A DNA stretch of 64,000 bases, from contig NZ_LFIJ01000001.1 of the NCBI RefSeq assembly GCF_001187555.1, positions 832,169 to 896,168 on the forward strand, written 5' to 3'. This DNA is from Gilvimarinus polysaccharolyticus (GTDB taxonomy: Bacteria; Pseudomonadota; Gammaproteobacteria; Pseudomonadales; Cellvibrionaceae). Made by a program: the position numbers and the translations under genes. Numbering within the stretch: the first letter of the stretch is position 1; every line of letters starts with the position of its first letter. Below the pieces are notes generated by a model that did not search any database, was not told the DNA's origin, and worked only from the letters and a program-made list of their open reading frames with translations. Positions 32,857 through 40,895 of the stretch are shown here, one piece after another.

Positions 32857-34587
32857 ATGGCGGTAAAAAGGCAGCCAAAGGTACACAGTGGTGTGATAGC
32901 AGTAGCCCGTAGGGTACAAGGTTTAGGGCGTAGCGCGATTGTTGCTGTGTTACTGATGCTGGCCGCTTGTGGCGGCTCTGGTAATAGCTCTGACGGCGGT
33001 TTCTCGTCCCAGTCTTCAGCTGGCGTGAGTAGCTCCTCGTCCCAGTCTTCAATCAGCGTGAGCAGTTCTTCGTCGTCTGTAAGCTCGGTACCCGCTACGG
33101 TGAACATAAGCGGCACGGTTGGTTTCGATTACGTCCCCATAAGTAAAGGGCGCGGGCTAAATTATGCCGCTACACGGGTTAAGCCCGTGCGTTTGGCAAA
33201 TGTTTACTTGATCGATGCGGCCGGCGAGGTGGTGGATTCATCGCAAACTGATGCAGCAGGTTATTACACATTGCAGGCGCCAGTGAATACGCAAGTTAAA
33301 GTGCAGGTAGCCGCTGTTAGCGAAAGTAATGCGGCTCAGCGTTGGGAGATCCGTGTTGAAGATAATACTATGGGCAATGCACTTTACGTACTTGAAGGGC
33401 AGTTGCGATCGAGCGGCACGGTTAACTCAGTGCGCGACTTACGGGCAGCATCGGGCTGGACCGGAAGCGATTATACCGAGCCACGGGCGGCGGGGCCGTT
33501 TGCCATTTTGGATAGCGCTTATATGGCGGTACAAAAGCTTGCCGAGGTTGACGCAAACCTAACCCTCCCTGTCAGTATTTTCCGCTGGTCTGTTAACAAT
33601 ACTACCGCCGAGGGCCTTTTGGCCGACGGCGATATCGTCACCAGCTTTTATAATGGTGAAGCCGTTTATATCTTGGGGCAGGCCGATGTCGACACCGATG
33701 AGTATGACGCCCATGTGGTTGTGCATGAGTGGAGCCATTTCTTTGAGTATCGTGTTGGTCAACGCAGTAACTCGATTGGTGGTGATCACAGCGGGCTCGA
33801 TAAGCTTGATATGCGTGTGGCTTATTCAGAGGGTTTTGCTAATGGTATTGCCGGTTATGTTCTGTCAGACCCAGAATATCAAGATAGCTTTAGGTTGGGG
33901 CAAGAATATTCCGCTGGTGTCGATTTAAGTCGCAAAGATGTTTTAGATGCAGGTTGGTACAGCGAGACATCCATTCAAACTATTTTTTATCACTTGGCTG
34001 ATTCTGGTGCGTTCGAAGAAATATACGGCGTGTTAACCGATGCTTTGTATACTGCGGTGCCAGCGTTTACCAGCATATTTAGCTTTGCCGATATTATGGC
34101 AACACGTTATCCGGCCGCGTTTCCTGTATTAGATACTTTAATGAGTGAGCAGAGTATTACAGGGCGCGATCAGTTTGGGGCCGGTGAAACTAATAGTGGC
34201 GGTACAAACGGCGTGCTGCCGTTGTATGTTGATTTACTGCCGGATGGGAGCGAGACAACCGTCTGTAGTACGCAAATAAATGGCAGCTATAATAAACTGG
34301 GCATACACCAGTTTTTAAAGACAACGGTTTTGAGTGGCGACAATTATCAGTTGGTCGTTGAAAATAATGGTGACCGTATCGAGCCCACAGATCCAGATGT
34401 TGCAGGTTCGAGAAACGCGTTGCAATGGCGAGGGGACAGTGGCGTCAGTGATTCTGAGGTGCTTAACCTTAACCTGCAAGGCGGCACCACTTACGCATTT
34501 TCGGTAAATGATTATGCCGAACATATCGACGCGCAATCGGCGGGTTATCAGCCTGCTTGTTTTAATGTTTCATTAACTCCTCAATAG
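32857..34587 (+). CDS. Lipoprotein with poly-Ser linker and HExxH motif
   Basis: A 576-residue exported lipoprotein. A basic N-terminal extension leads to the lipobox LLMLAAC (Cys about residue 38). A Ser-rich linker (SSDGGFSSQSSAGVSSSSSQ and on, about 43-78) follows, as in Cellvibrionaceae secreted enzymes. Next comes a carboxypeptidase-regulatory-like segment (VNISGTVGFDYVP ... AGYYTLQAPVN). The central domain has VVHEWSHFFEYRVG, an HExxH-like zinc-protease motif (His-Glu-Trp-Ser-His), with E in YSEGFANGIAGY as a possible third ligand. I infer a surface metalloprotease. Family not recognised. The next lipoprotein gene follows 7 bases later. Confidence 0.7.
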   Translation: MAVKRQPKVHSGVIAVARRVQGLGRSAIVAVLLMLAACGGSGNSSDGGFSSQSSAGVSSSSSQSSISVSSSSSSVSSVPATVNISGTVGFDYVPISKGRGLNYAATRVKPVRLANVYLIDAAGEVVDSSQTDAAGYYTLQAPVNTQVKVQVAAVSESNAAQRWEIRVEDNTMGNALYVLEGQLRSSGTVNSVRDLRAASGWTGSDYTEPRAAGPFAILDSAYMAVQKLAEVDANLTLPVSIFRWSVNNTTAEGLLADGDIVTSFYNGEAVYILGQADVDTDEYDAHVVVHEWSHFFEYRVGQRSNSIGGDHSGLDKLDMRVAYSEGFANGIAGYVLSDPEYQDSFRLGQEYSAGVDLSRKDVLDAGWYSETSIQTIFYHLADSGAFEEIYGVLTDALYTAVPAFTSIFSFADIMATRYPAAFPVLDTLMSEQSITGRDQFGAGETNSGGTNGVLPLYVDLLPDGSETTVCSTQINGSYNKLGIHQFLKTTVLSGDNYQLVVENNGDRIEPTDPDVAGSRNALQWRGDSGVSDSEVLNLNLQGGTTYAFSVNDYAEHIDAQSAGYQPACFNVSLTPQ

Positions 34588-34594
34588 GTGCGGC

Positions 34595-35146
34595 ATGATG
34601 AATTATAACTTACTAGCAATAACGCTCTGCTTTACTCTGCTTCAGGTTGGGTGCGGCAAGCTAGATAGCTCGACGGCTGTTGAGTCAGGAGTAACCCCTA
34701 TGGCCACTACGCTGACGGTAGAGCCTGTCAGCCGGCTCAGCGCTAAACCAGGTTTGCCGGTTACCTTATTAAACCCTCGCCAGGGCATCGATGTCGGAGT
34801 GGGCTCGCAAGTTGACTTGTCATTAATGTCTCAGCTTGTAGACGGATATTTAGATGTGCGCATTACCCTAAGTGAAGGCCTTACGTTGATTGAGGGTGAA
34901 CTGACACAAAATAGGAGTATTGATAATGCAAAGCTAGTGCCGATGAGCCTTGTTTTGCGAGCGGATATGGCGGGTAAATATTACGTCAATATGGAGATTG
35001 TCAATCCAGAACAATTACAGGGTGTTAATAGACGTGCATTAGCCGTTACCGTAATCGCCGGAGGCGAAGTCAATAAAGCGCTAAAAACCGAAACAGAAAA
35101 TGACCCCGAGCAGCATATACTGCCAGCTCAAGAGACGACACGCTAA
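34595..35146 (+). CDS. Lipoprotein, unknown
   Basis: A 183-residue exported protein with lipobox LLQVGC (Cys about residue 20; MNYNLLAITLCFTLLQVGCG from the second ATG). The mature part is beta-rich, with segments such as LDVRITLSEGLTLIEGELTQ and MAGKYYVNMEIVNPEQLQGV that look like an immunoglobulin-like fold. It begins 7 bases after the HExxH lipoprotein and should share its operon, suggesting a partner or inhibitor role (inference). Two starts one codon apart are possible (34595 or 34598). Confidence 0.65.
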   Translation: MMNYNLLAITLCFTLLQVGCGKLDSSTAVESGVTPMATTLTVEPVSRLSAKPGLPVTLLNPRQGIDVGVGSQVDLSLMSQLVDGYLDVRITLSEGLTLIEGELTQNRSIDNAKLVPMSLVLRADMAGKYYVNMEIVNPEQLQGVNRRALAVTVIAGGEVNKALKTETENDPEQHILPAQETTR

Positions 35147-35222
35147 GTTTTATGCGATATTTAATACGCGTATTTTAAGTGCTAATTGCCATTATATTCA
35201 GCATATTTATACAGAGGATTAC

Positions 35223-36245
35223 ATGGGGCAATATCGTTTAATGGCCGAATGGGAACCGCAGGCGGCTGTATTGCTTACTTGGCCCCACGCCGACACCGAC
35301 TGGGCGCCATTACTTGCTTCGGTTAACCAAGTTTATACTGAGCTTGCTTATCATATTTGCCGGTTTAGTCGTTTATTAATAGCCGCGCCTGAAGCAAACC
35401 ACGCCGAGATAAAGCAATTACTGACGGCTCGTGGTGTACCCGAGCAGCAGGTGCAAATTTACGCAGTAGATAGCGACGACAGCTGGGCGCGCGATCACGG
35501 TCCATTAACGGTTAGTCGTGATGGTGTGGCGCGATTGCTGGACTTTCAGTTTAATGGTTGGGGCAATAAGTTTGATGCGTCGCGAGACAATGCCATTTCT
35601 AAAGCGTTAGCGAATGCTGGCGCGTTTAGCGCAGAGCTAGAGAGCATCGATTTTGTACTAGAAGGTGGTGCGATTGAAACCGATGGCGAGGGAACCTTGA
35701 TGACCACTCGCTCGTGTTTATTGAATCCTAACCGCAATGGCGATGTGAGTCAGCTTGAAGTCGAGCAAATATTGCAGCGTCATTTTGGTGTGGGCAAGAT
35801 CAATTGGTTGGATCATGGTTTTTTAGAAGGTGATGATACCGATAGCCATATTGATACCTTGGCACGTTTGTGTCCCGATCGTCGAATTGCTTATGTGGGT
35901 TGCCGCGATAAAAACGACGTGCACTATGACGCTCTAGAAAAAATGCAAACCCAGTTACGCGAGTTTCGTGATGCCCAAGGGCAACCTTACGAGCTGATTG
36001 AGCTGCCTTGGCCACAGGCTGTTTATTCGTCCGATGGCGAACGATTACCTGCAACATATGCAAATTTTTTAATTTTAAATGGCGCTGTGTTGGTGCCCAT
36101 TTATCAAGATCCAGCTGATGCAGTGGCGCTGAGTAAAGTGGGCGAGGCCTTTCCTGGGTATGAAATTATTGCCGTAGATTGCGGCGTACTTATAGAACAA
36201 CATGGTAGCTTGCATTGCATTACCATGCAGCTGCCTGTTCTATAA
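35223..36245 (+). CDS. aguA: Agmatine deiminase
   Basis: A 340-residue enzyme converting agmatine to N-carbamoylputrescine plus ammonia, the first step of the AguA-AguB route to putrescine. Family blocks are MAEWEPQAAVLLTWPHADTD, SWARDHGPLTV, FNGWGNKFDASRDN, EGGAIETDGEGTLMTTRSCL and DHGFLEGDDTDSHIDTLARL. The catalytic cysteine should be in GSLHCITMQ near the C-terminus. I chose ATG at 35223 (GAGGATTAC just upstream) because the open frame upstream runs into the previous gene. aguB follows 64 bases on. Confidence 0.94.
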   Translation: MGQYRLMAEWEPQAAVLLTWPHADTDWAPLLASVNQVYTELAYHICRFSRLLIAAPEANHAEIKQLLTARGVPEQQVQIYAVDSDDSWARDHGPLTVSRDGVARLLDFQFNGWGNKFDASRDNAISKALANAGAFSAELESIDFVLEGGAIETDGEGTLMTTRSCLLNPNRNGDVSQLEVEQILQRHFGVGKINWLDHGFLEGDDTDSHIDTLARLCPDRRIAYVGCRDKNDVHYDALEKMQTQLREFRDAQGQPYELIELPWPQAVYSSDGERLPATYANFLILNGAVLVPIYQDPADAVALSKVGEAFPGYEIIAVDCGVLIEQHGSLHCITMQLPVL

Positions 36246-36309
36246 AGCTATAGTAGGCAGTTGTCGGTTATGGCGTTATTTAGCATAAAAATTGAGAGGG
36301 TAATGTAGC

Positions 36310-37188
36310 GTGAGTGTATTAAAAGTCGGTGTGGCGCAACACGCCTGTAGCGGTGATCTTGCCGCCAACTTTGAGGCGAGCCTAGCCGCTATTCGCAAGG
36401 CCGCCGCGCAGGGGGCAAAGCTGGTTGTGTTGCAAGAATTGCATCGCGGTTTATATTTTTGTCAGCGCGAAAGTGTTACCGAGTTTGATAATGCCGAAAC
36501 GATCCCCGGGCCAAGCACCGATGCGTTGGGCGCGTTAGCGCGTGAGTTAGGTGTGGTGATTGTCGCCTCGTTGTTTGAAAAACGCGCCGCAGGTTTGTAC
36601 CACAATACCGCAGTAGTGCTAGAAACCGACGGTACTATCGCCGGTGTTTATCGTAAAATGCACATCCCCGATGATCCGGGGTTTTACGAGAAATTTTATT
36701 TTGCGCCAGGCGATTTAGGTTTTACCCCTATCGATACATCGGTGGGACGCTTGGGTGTATTAGTGTGTTGGGATCAATGGTTTCCTGAGGCGGCTCGATT
36801 GATGGCGATGGCAGGTGCTGAGTTGTTAATTTACCCAACGGCCATTGGCTGGGATCCGGCCGACGATACATCTGAACAAACTCGCCAGCGCGATGCCTGG
36901 GTTACGGTTCAGCGCGCCCACGCGGTTGCTAATGGCGTACCGGTTATTAGTGTTAACCGGGTGGGGCACGAGTCAGACCCAGAAGGTGGCGCCGGTATTC
37001 AGTTTTGGGGCAATAGTTTTGTCGCGGGCCCACAAGGTGAATTACTGCTTGAGCTGGACCTTGAGGCCAGTACAGATGTTGTCGATATCGATATGCAGCG
37101 CTCAGAGCATGTGCGCCGCATTTGGCCATTTTTACGTGATCGCCGTATCGATGCTTATGCCGATATTACCAAGCTCTACCGCGATTAG
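36310..37188 (+). CDS. aguB: N-carbamoylputrescine amidase
   Basis: A 292-residue nitrilase-superfamily amidase that hydrolyses N-carbamoylputrescine to putrescine, CO2 and ammonia. The catalytic triad is visible: Glu in VVLQELHRGLYFCQ, Lys in YRKMHIPDDPGFYEKFYFAP and Cys in GVLVCWDQWFPEAARL. The start is GTG at 36310 with GAGAGGG upstream. With aguA directly before it, this completes the two-step conversion. The diguanylate cyclase gene follows after 19 bases. Confidence 0.95.
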   Translation: MSVLKVGVAQHACSGDLAANFEASLAAIRKAAAQGAKLVVLQELHRGLYFCQRESVTEFDNAETIPGPSTDALGALARELGVVIVASLFEKRAAGLYHNTAVVLETDGTIAGVYRKMHIPDDPGFYEKFYFAPGDLGFTPIDTSVGRLGVLVCWDQWFPEAARLMAMAGAELLIYPTAIGWDPADDTSEQTRQRDAWVTVQRAHAVANGVPVISVNRVGHESDPEGGAGIQFWGNSFVAGPQGELLLELDLEASTDVVDIDMQRSEHVRRIWPFLRDRRIDAYADITKLYRD

Positions 37189-37207
37189 TCGTTAACAAGG
37201 AGCTATT

Positions 37208-37927
37208 TTGGCTGACACCACATCACCAAGCCCACAGTGCCCGGTTAACGAACCGCACTGCGAATATCTTAATGAGCTGTTGTCGCTGCGTCAGCAAGTG
37301 ACAAACTTGCAGCGCGAGGCGCGTACCGATGCTTTGACGGGGCTGTTTAATTACCGCCATTTTGATTTAATTTTAAATCAAGAAATGGAGCGGGTGCGGC
37401 GCAGTGGCTTACCCATGGTGTTAGTGCTGTGTGATATTGATCACTTTAAGCAGTTTAATGATACTTATGGTCACGAGGTGGGCAACCGCATGTTGCAGCA
37501 AGTGGCCCGTGTTATTGATCAGCAGTTGCGCCAACTAGACACCGCCTGTCGTTACGGCGGCGAAGAGTTTGCATTAATTTTTCCCAGCACCAGTTTGTCG
37601 CAAGCGAAGGGTGTGGCCGAACGTATTCGTACCGCAGTTGCGGCGGTTGAGCTTGAGTTATCCGCAACACAAAAAGTAGCTGTCACTTTAAGCTTAGGCT
37701 TGGCGAGTTTTGTTAGTTCGGAAAGCTTACTTGCCTCAGAGCTGGTGGCCAATGCCGATGAGCAGCTGTACCGTGCAAAAAAACAAGGGCGAAACTGTGT
37801 TGTGGCACCGGATAACCGCGTTACAAATAGTAGTGCATTAGAAGTCACCGCTGATGAGAAATCAGCCCTGTTTGCAAGTATAACAACCGATTACTCGAAT
37901 GATGAGCCAGAGCCCGCAAGCGATTGA
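37208..37927 (+). CDS. GGDEF diguanylate cyclase
   Basis: A 239-residue soluble diguanylate cyclase that makes c-di-GMP from two GTP. A short N-terminal coil (YLNELLSLRQQVTNLQREAR) leads into the GGDEF domain (DALTGLFNYRHFDLILNQEM). The active-site signature is GGEEF in RYGGEEFALIF. The inhibitory I-site RxxD (RQLD) lies five residues before it, so product feedback is likely retained. No sensor domain or membrane span is seen; the 25-residue tail is Ser/Glu-rich. The start is TTG at 37208 with AAGGAGC upstream. It may be co-transcribed with aguB, linking polyamine metabolism to c-di-GMP (inference). Confidence 0.9.
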   Translation: MADTTSPSPQCPVNEPHCEYLNELLSLRQQVTNLQREARTDALTGLFNYRHFDLILNQEMERVRRSGLPMVLVLCDIDHFKQFNDTYGHEVGNRMLQQVARVIDQQLRQLDTACRYGGEEFALIFPSTSLSQAKGVAERIRTAVAAVELELSATQKVAVTLSLGLASFVSSESLLASELVANADEQLYRAKKQGRNCVVAPDNRVTNSSALEVTADEKSALFASITTDYSNDEPEPASD

Positions 37928-38080
37928 CAGCGTACCCTTTGCCTTAGCTTGCATTGAATTTTCGATTTATTTTATAGGGTGTGATTGCGCTGGCAGATAT
38001 TGGCTGGCTAAAAATTTAAAAGTATCGGTTGGCTTGACGAGTAACGATACGTTAATAAAGTGTTCACTAAGGATAAACCA

Positions 38081-38554
38081 ATGAGCTTTCCAAAACTGGG
38101 CAATTTAGCCCCTGCGTTTACACTACAAAATCAAGCCGGTGAGAGCGTTAGCTTAAAAGACTTTCGCGGCAAAAAGAATGTGGTGTTGTATTTTTATCCC
38201 AAAGCCATGACTCCCGGCTGTACTGTTCAGGCCTGCGGTTTACGGGATACGCAAGCCGAGCTGGATGCATTGGATGCGGTGGTTTTGGCTGTAAGTCCAG
38301 ATCCGGTGCCACGCTTGGCGAAGTTTGTCGAGAAACACCAGTTAAACTTCACTTTGCTCTCAGATGAAGATCACGCTATAGCCGATAAGTATGGGGCTTG
38401 GGGTTTAAAGAAGTTTATGGGGCGAGAGTTTATGGGGATCCTGCGCACTACGTTCTTTATTGATAAAGAAGGGCGGCTCAGCCATATCTTTGACAAGGTT
38501 AAAACTAAATCCCACGATCAAGATGTATTGGCGTACCTGAACTCGCAGAACTGA
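38081..38554 (+). CDS. bcp: Thiol peroxidase / peroxiredoxin (Bcp/PrxQ)
   Basis: A 157-residue peroxiredoxin. The peroxidatic and resolving cysteines are in TPGCTVQACGLRD, five residues apart, as in E. coli Bcp. The start is ATG at 38081 with AAGGATAAACC upstream. It reduces hydroperoxides using thioredoxin. Additional family blocks are VVLYFYPKAMTPGCTV and HQLNFTLLSDEDHAIADKYG. Single gene. Confidence 0.95.
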   Translation: MSFPKLGNLAPAFTLQNQAGESVSLKDFRGKKNVVLYFYPKAMTPGCTVQACGLRDTQAELDALDAVVLAVSPDPVPRLAKFVEKHQLNFTLLSDEDHAIADKYGAWGLKKFMGREFMGILRTTFFIDKEGRLSHIFDKVKTKSHDQDVLAYLNSQN

Positions 38555-38885
38555 CCCAATAGTTGGCGGTAATTCTTGCTGGCATGTGACTTGGCGCAAA
38601 AAAATCGCCGGTAAAGACTGAGGGGCGCAATAATAATGCGTCAGATAGCTTATAATCTTAATCAGTAGGCAGGCGAGGGGTTGGCTTTCTCTCGTTATAG
38701 CCGTTACGTCTATTGGCGCTTATTTCAGCGCCGTAGCGATCTTAAGCTACCGGACAAACCTATTGCCAGCGCATTCGCCAGCCTTTATATTGTTGGCAGC
38801 CAATAAGTTAGTCATATCAGCCCGTTTAAATAGTCAGTTCCATTAAGGGTGGGCCGCCAGTTAAGGTCCAGCACAGGAGAGCCTA
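38555..38885. other. Gap between bcp and the AraC-type gene
   Basis: About 330 bases. It contains a TATAAT-like box at 38651-38656, a 41-codon reading frame at 38681-38806 (listed separately) and a GGCGC/GCGCC hairpin with an 8-base loop near 38714-38731. I see no recognisable RNA gene or riboswitch. Confidence 0.5.
38681..38806 (+). CDS. Possible small protein of 41 residues
   Basis: A TTG start after AGGCGAGGGG gives 41 codons reading LAFSRYSRYVYWRLFQRRSD and ending FASLYIVGSQ. It is basic and aromatic at the front, and a TATAAT lies 25 bases upstream. It ends 80 bases before the short AraC-type gene and might act as its leader or be unrelated. Too short for certainty; it could be chance. 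Confidence 0.3.
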   Translation: MAFSRYSRYVYWRLFQRRSDLKLPDKPIASAFASLYIVGSQ

Positions 38886-39323
38886 ATGATTCAACTACAA
38901 CGACTTAACCCGCAAATAATCGATGAGGATGGATTTGCCCGATCCGGGATCCGTTCCTATCATGAGTATATTGTATTGGCCAAGTTGCCGCAGGTTGATG
39001 GTGTCTCTGACCGGGTGTTACAAGCTTTACAAAAACGAGTGGGCCACGCGCCCATGGCGATAGAGCATATAGCCCAAGATTTAAACCTTTCTAAGCGTAC
39101 CTTGCAGCGCCGTTTGCAGCAGCAGGGCGCAAGTTTTGCCCAGTTACGCGATAGCTTGCGCTTTCATCACGCCATTAAATTTTTGATTGACGATCATATG
39201 AGTGTTGATGCGGTATCTACCGCACTCGATTTCTCTGATAGAACCAGTTTTACCAATGCTTTTAAGCGTTGGACTAATCTATCCCCCAGTGTGTTTCGTA
39301 AGCTATTTCGCGATTACGCCTAG
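38886..39323 (+). CDS. Short AraC-type DNA-binding protein
   Basis: A 145-residue protein that consists mainly of an AraC/XylS double helix-turn-helix domain: PMAIEHIAQDLNLSKRTLQR, RLQQQGASFAQLRDSLRFHH and MSVDAVSTALDFSDRTSFTN, then AFKRWTNLSPSVFRK. The usual effector-binding domain (about 150-200 residues) is missing; only about 55 residues precede the HTH. AGGAGAG lies 5 bases before ATG at 38886, so the short form is probably the real product. Target unknown. Confidence 0.8.
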   Translation: MIQLQRLNPQIIDEDGFARSGIRSYHEYIVLAKLPQVDGVSDRVLQALQKRVGHAPMAIEHIAQDLNLSKRTLQRRLQQQGASFAQLRDSLRFHHAIKFLIDDHMSVDAVSTALDFSDRTSFTNAFKRWTNLSPSVFRKLFRDYA

Positions 39324-39466
39324 ATCGTCCTGCTCATTAAATAGTCTCTTTATGAAGGCTGTCTAACGCGCAGCCTTTATCCTTGATTTATCCGCCTGTC
39401 GCCGTTGGCAAAATCTGTCAAACACGGTAGAGTTACGCCTCTTTTTAAGCTAATGAGGTTTTCCCT

Positions 39467-39799
39467 ATGGGATTTTTTGTACAGTCCGCTTGGGCACAAG
39501 GTCAGGCCGCACCACAAGGTGCTCCAATGTACGTTAACTTGCTGATGTTTGGCGGCCTGTTTTTGTTTATGTACTTGCTGATTATTCGTCCGCAGCGTAA
39601 ACGTCAAAAAGAACACAAAGACTTGGTTACCAGCTTAAAGAAAGGCGATGAAGTATTGTTGACCAGTGGTATGCTGGGTAAGTTGCTTAAGGTCGATGAA
39701 AATTACGTTGTGTTAGAAACCGGCGCTAATATTGAGCTAAAGTTTCAAAAATCAGCAGTGCACGCGGTGCTGCCTAAAGGTACCGTTAAGTCTATCTAA
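39467..39799 (+). CDS. yajC: Sec translocon accessory subunit YajC
   Basis: A 110-residue inner-membrane protein, a partner of SecDF-YidC. One span (VNLLMFGGLFLFMYLLIIRP) is followed by the conserved RPQRKRQKEHKDLVTSLKKG and DEVLLTSGMLGK blocks. The ATG at 39467 follows TGAGGT. Oddly, it is not next to tgt or secD-secF, its normal neighbours; it lies between the AraC-type gene and a PLP enzyme gene. It may be a second copy or a relocated one. Confidence 0.93.
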   Translation: MGFFVQSAWAQGQAAPQGAPMYVNLLMFGGLFLFMYLLIIRPQRKRQKEHKDLVTSLKKGDEVLLTSGMLGKLLKVDENYVVLETGANIELKFQKSAVHAVLPKGTVKSI

Positions 39800-39865
39800 A
39801 AGGTTTAGGCCCTTGCGCCGGCTTTGATAGTAGCAGGCCAGTTTGTAGTTTATGCGGAGAACACC

Positions 39866-40855
39866 ATGCCAGATGGCTTAGCGTACCCCGATCGGCTCTC
39901 ACTGGCCCAGCTTCCCACCCCGTTACAACCCCTGTCTTATCCCACCTTGAGCGAGCGCCGATTATGGTGCAAGCGTGATGATCTCACTGGCTGCTTACTG
40001 AGCGGTAATAAAGTTCGCAAACTTGAATTTGTGGTGGCCGATGCTGTAGCCCAAGGCGCCGATACGCTTATTACCTGCGGTGGCTTACAGTCCAATCATT
40101 GCCGAGCAACGGCGTTGGTTGCTGCGCAGTTGGGGCTCCATTGCCAGCTAGTGTTGCGTGGTGAGCAACCGTCTATAGCCGATGGCAACCTGCTTTTGGG
40201 GCAGTTGGCGGGTGCCGAGGTTAGCTATTACCCGGTACGTCGCTATCACCATCACTTACCTGAATTATTGCTTGAGCACGCCGAGCGGCTGCGTCAAATT
40301 GGCCGTAAACCCTATATTATTCCTACCGGTGCCAGCGATGGCGTGGGCTTGTGGGGCTATATCGCGGGCGCACAAGAATTGGCGGCCCAGCTTAATAGCC
40401 TAAACATTACCGCGCCGCTGGTGGTGTGCGCGGCGGGTTCGGGCGGAACTTTGGCGGGCTTGGCGGCGGGTTTGTCATTTTATTGTCCCGAAGCGCATGT
40501 ATTGGGCGTTGCGGTTTGTGATGATGCCGACTATTTTTATCGTCGTGTACAGGACGATTTAGCCGAGTGCGCGCGGCGCTATCCAAGCTTTAGTTTGGAT
40601 AAGCCTAATAATTTTACGGTGGTCGATGATTATATAGGCCCTGGTTACGCCCAGGGGTACCCCGAGATGTTTGACACAATTAGCACGTTGGCACGTCACA
40701 CGGGGGTGGTGCTAGATCCGGTCTATACCGCAAAAGCCTTTTATGGAATGCTACAGCAGTTACGCTTAGATAAATTTTCGACACGCGATGTGGTGTTTGT
40801 GCACACCGGCGGTATTTTTGGCGTGTATCCCGAGCGCGAGGCGCTGACACGCTAA
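39866..40855 (+). CDS. PLP enzyme, D-cysteine desulfhydrase / ACC-deaminase family
   Basis: A 329-residue fold-type II PLP enzyme. The PLP lysine is in LSGNKVRKLEFVVADA, and the phosphate-binding loop is VVCAAGSGGTLAGLAAGL. SNHCRATALVAAQLGL and PTGASDGVGLWGYIAGAQEL are typical of the D-cysteine desulfhydrase / ACC deaminase / cysteate sulfo-lyase group, which cannot be split by eye. I chose ATG at 39866 with GCGGAGAACACC upstream. The symporter gene follows 40 bases on and may import its amino-acid substrate (inference). Confidence 0.85.
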   Translation: MPDGLAYPDRLSLAQLPTPLQPLSYPTLSERRLWCKRDDLTGCLLSGNKVRKLEFVVADAVAQGADTLITCGGLQSNHCRATALVAAQLGLHCQLVLRGEQPSIADGNLLLGQLAGAEVSYYPVRRYHHHLPELLLEHAERLRQIGRKPYIIPTGASDGVGLWGYIAGAQELAAQLNSLNITAPLVVCAAGSGGTLAGLAAGLSFYCPEAHVLGVAVCDDADYFYRRVQDDLAECARRYPSFSLDKPNNFTVVDDYIGPGYAQGYPEMFDTISTLARHTGVVLDPVYTAKAFYGMLQQLRLDKFSTRDVVFVHTGGIFGVYPEREALTR

Positions 40856-40895
40856 CCCATCACCTTAACCCTTAACCCAGACAGAGACGATCAGC

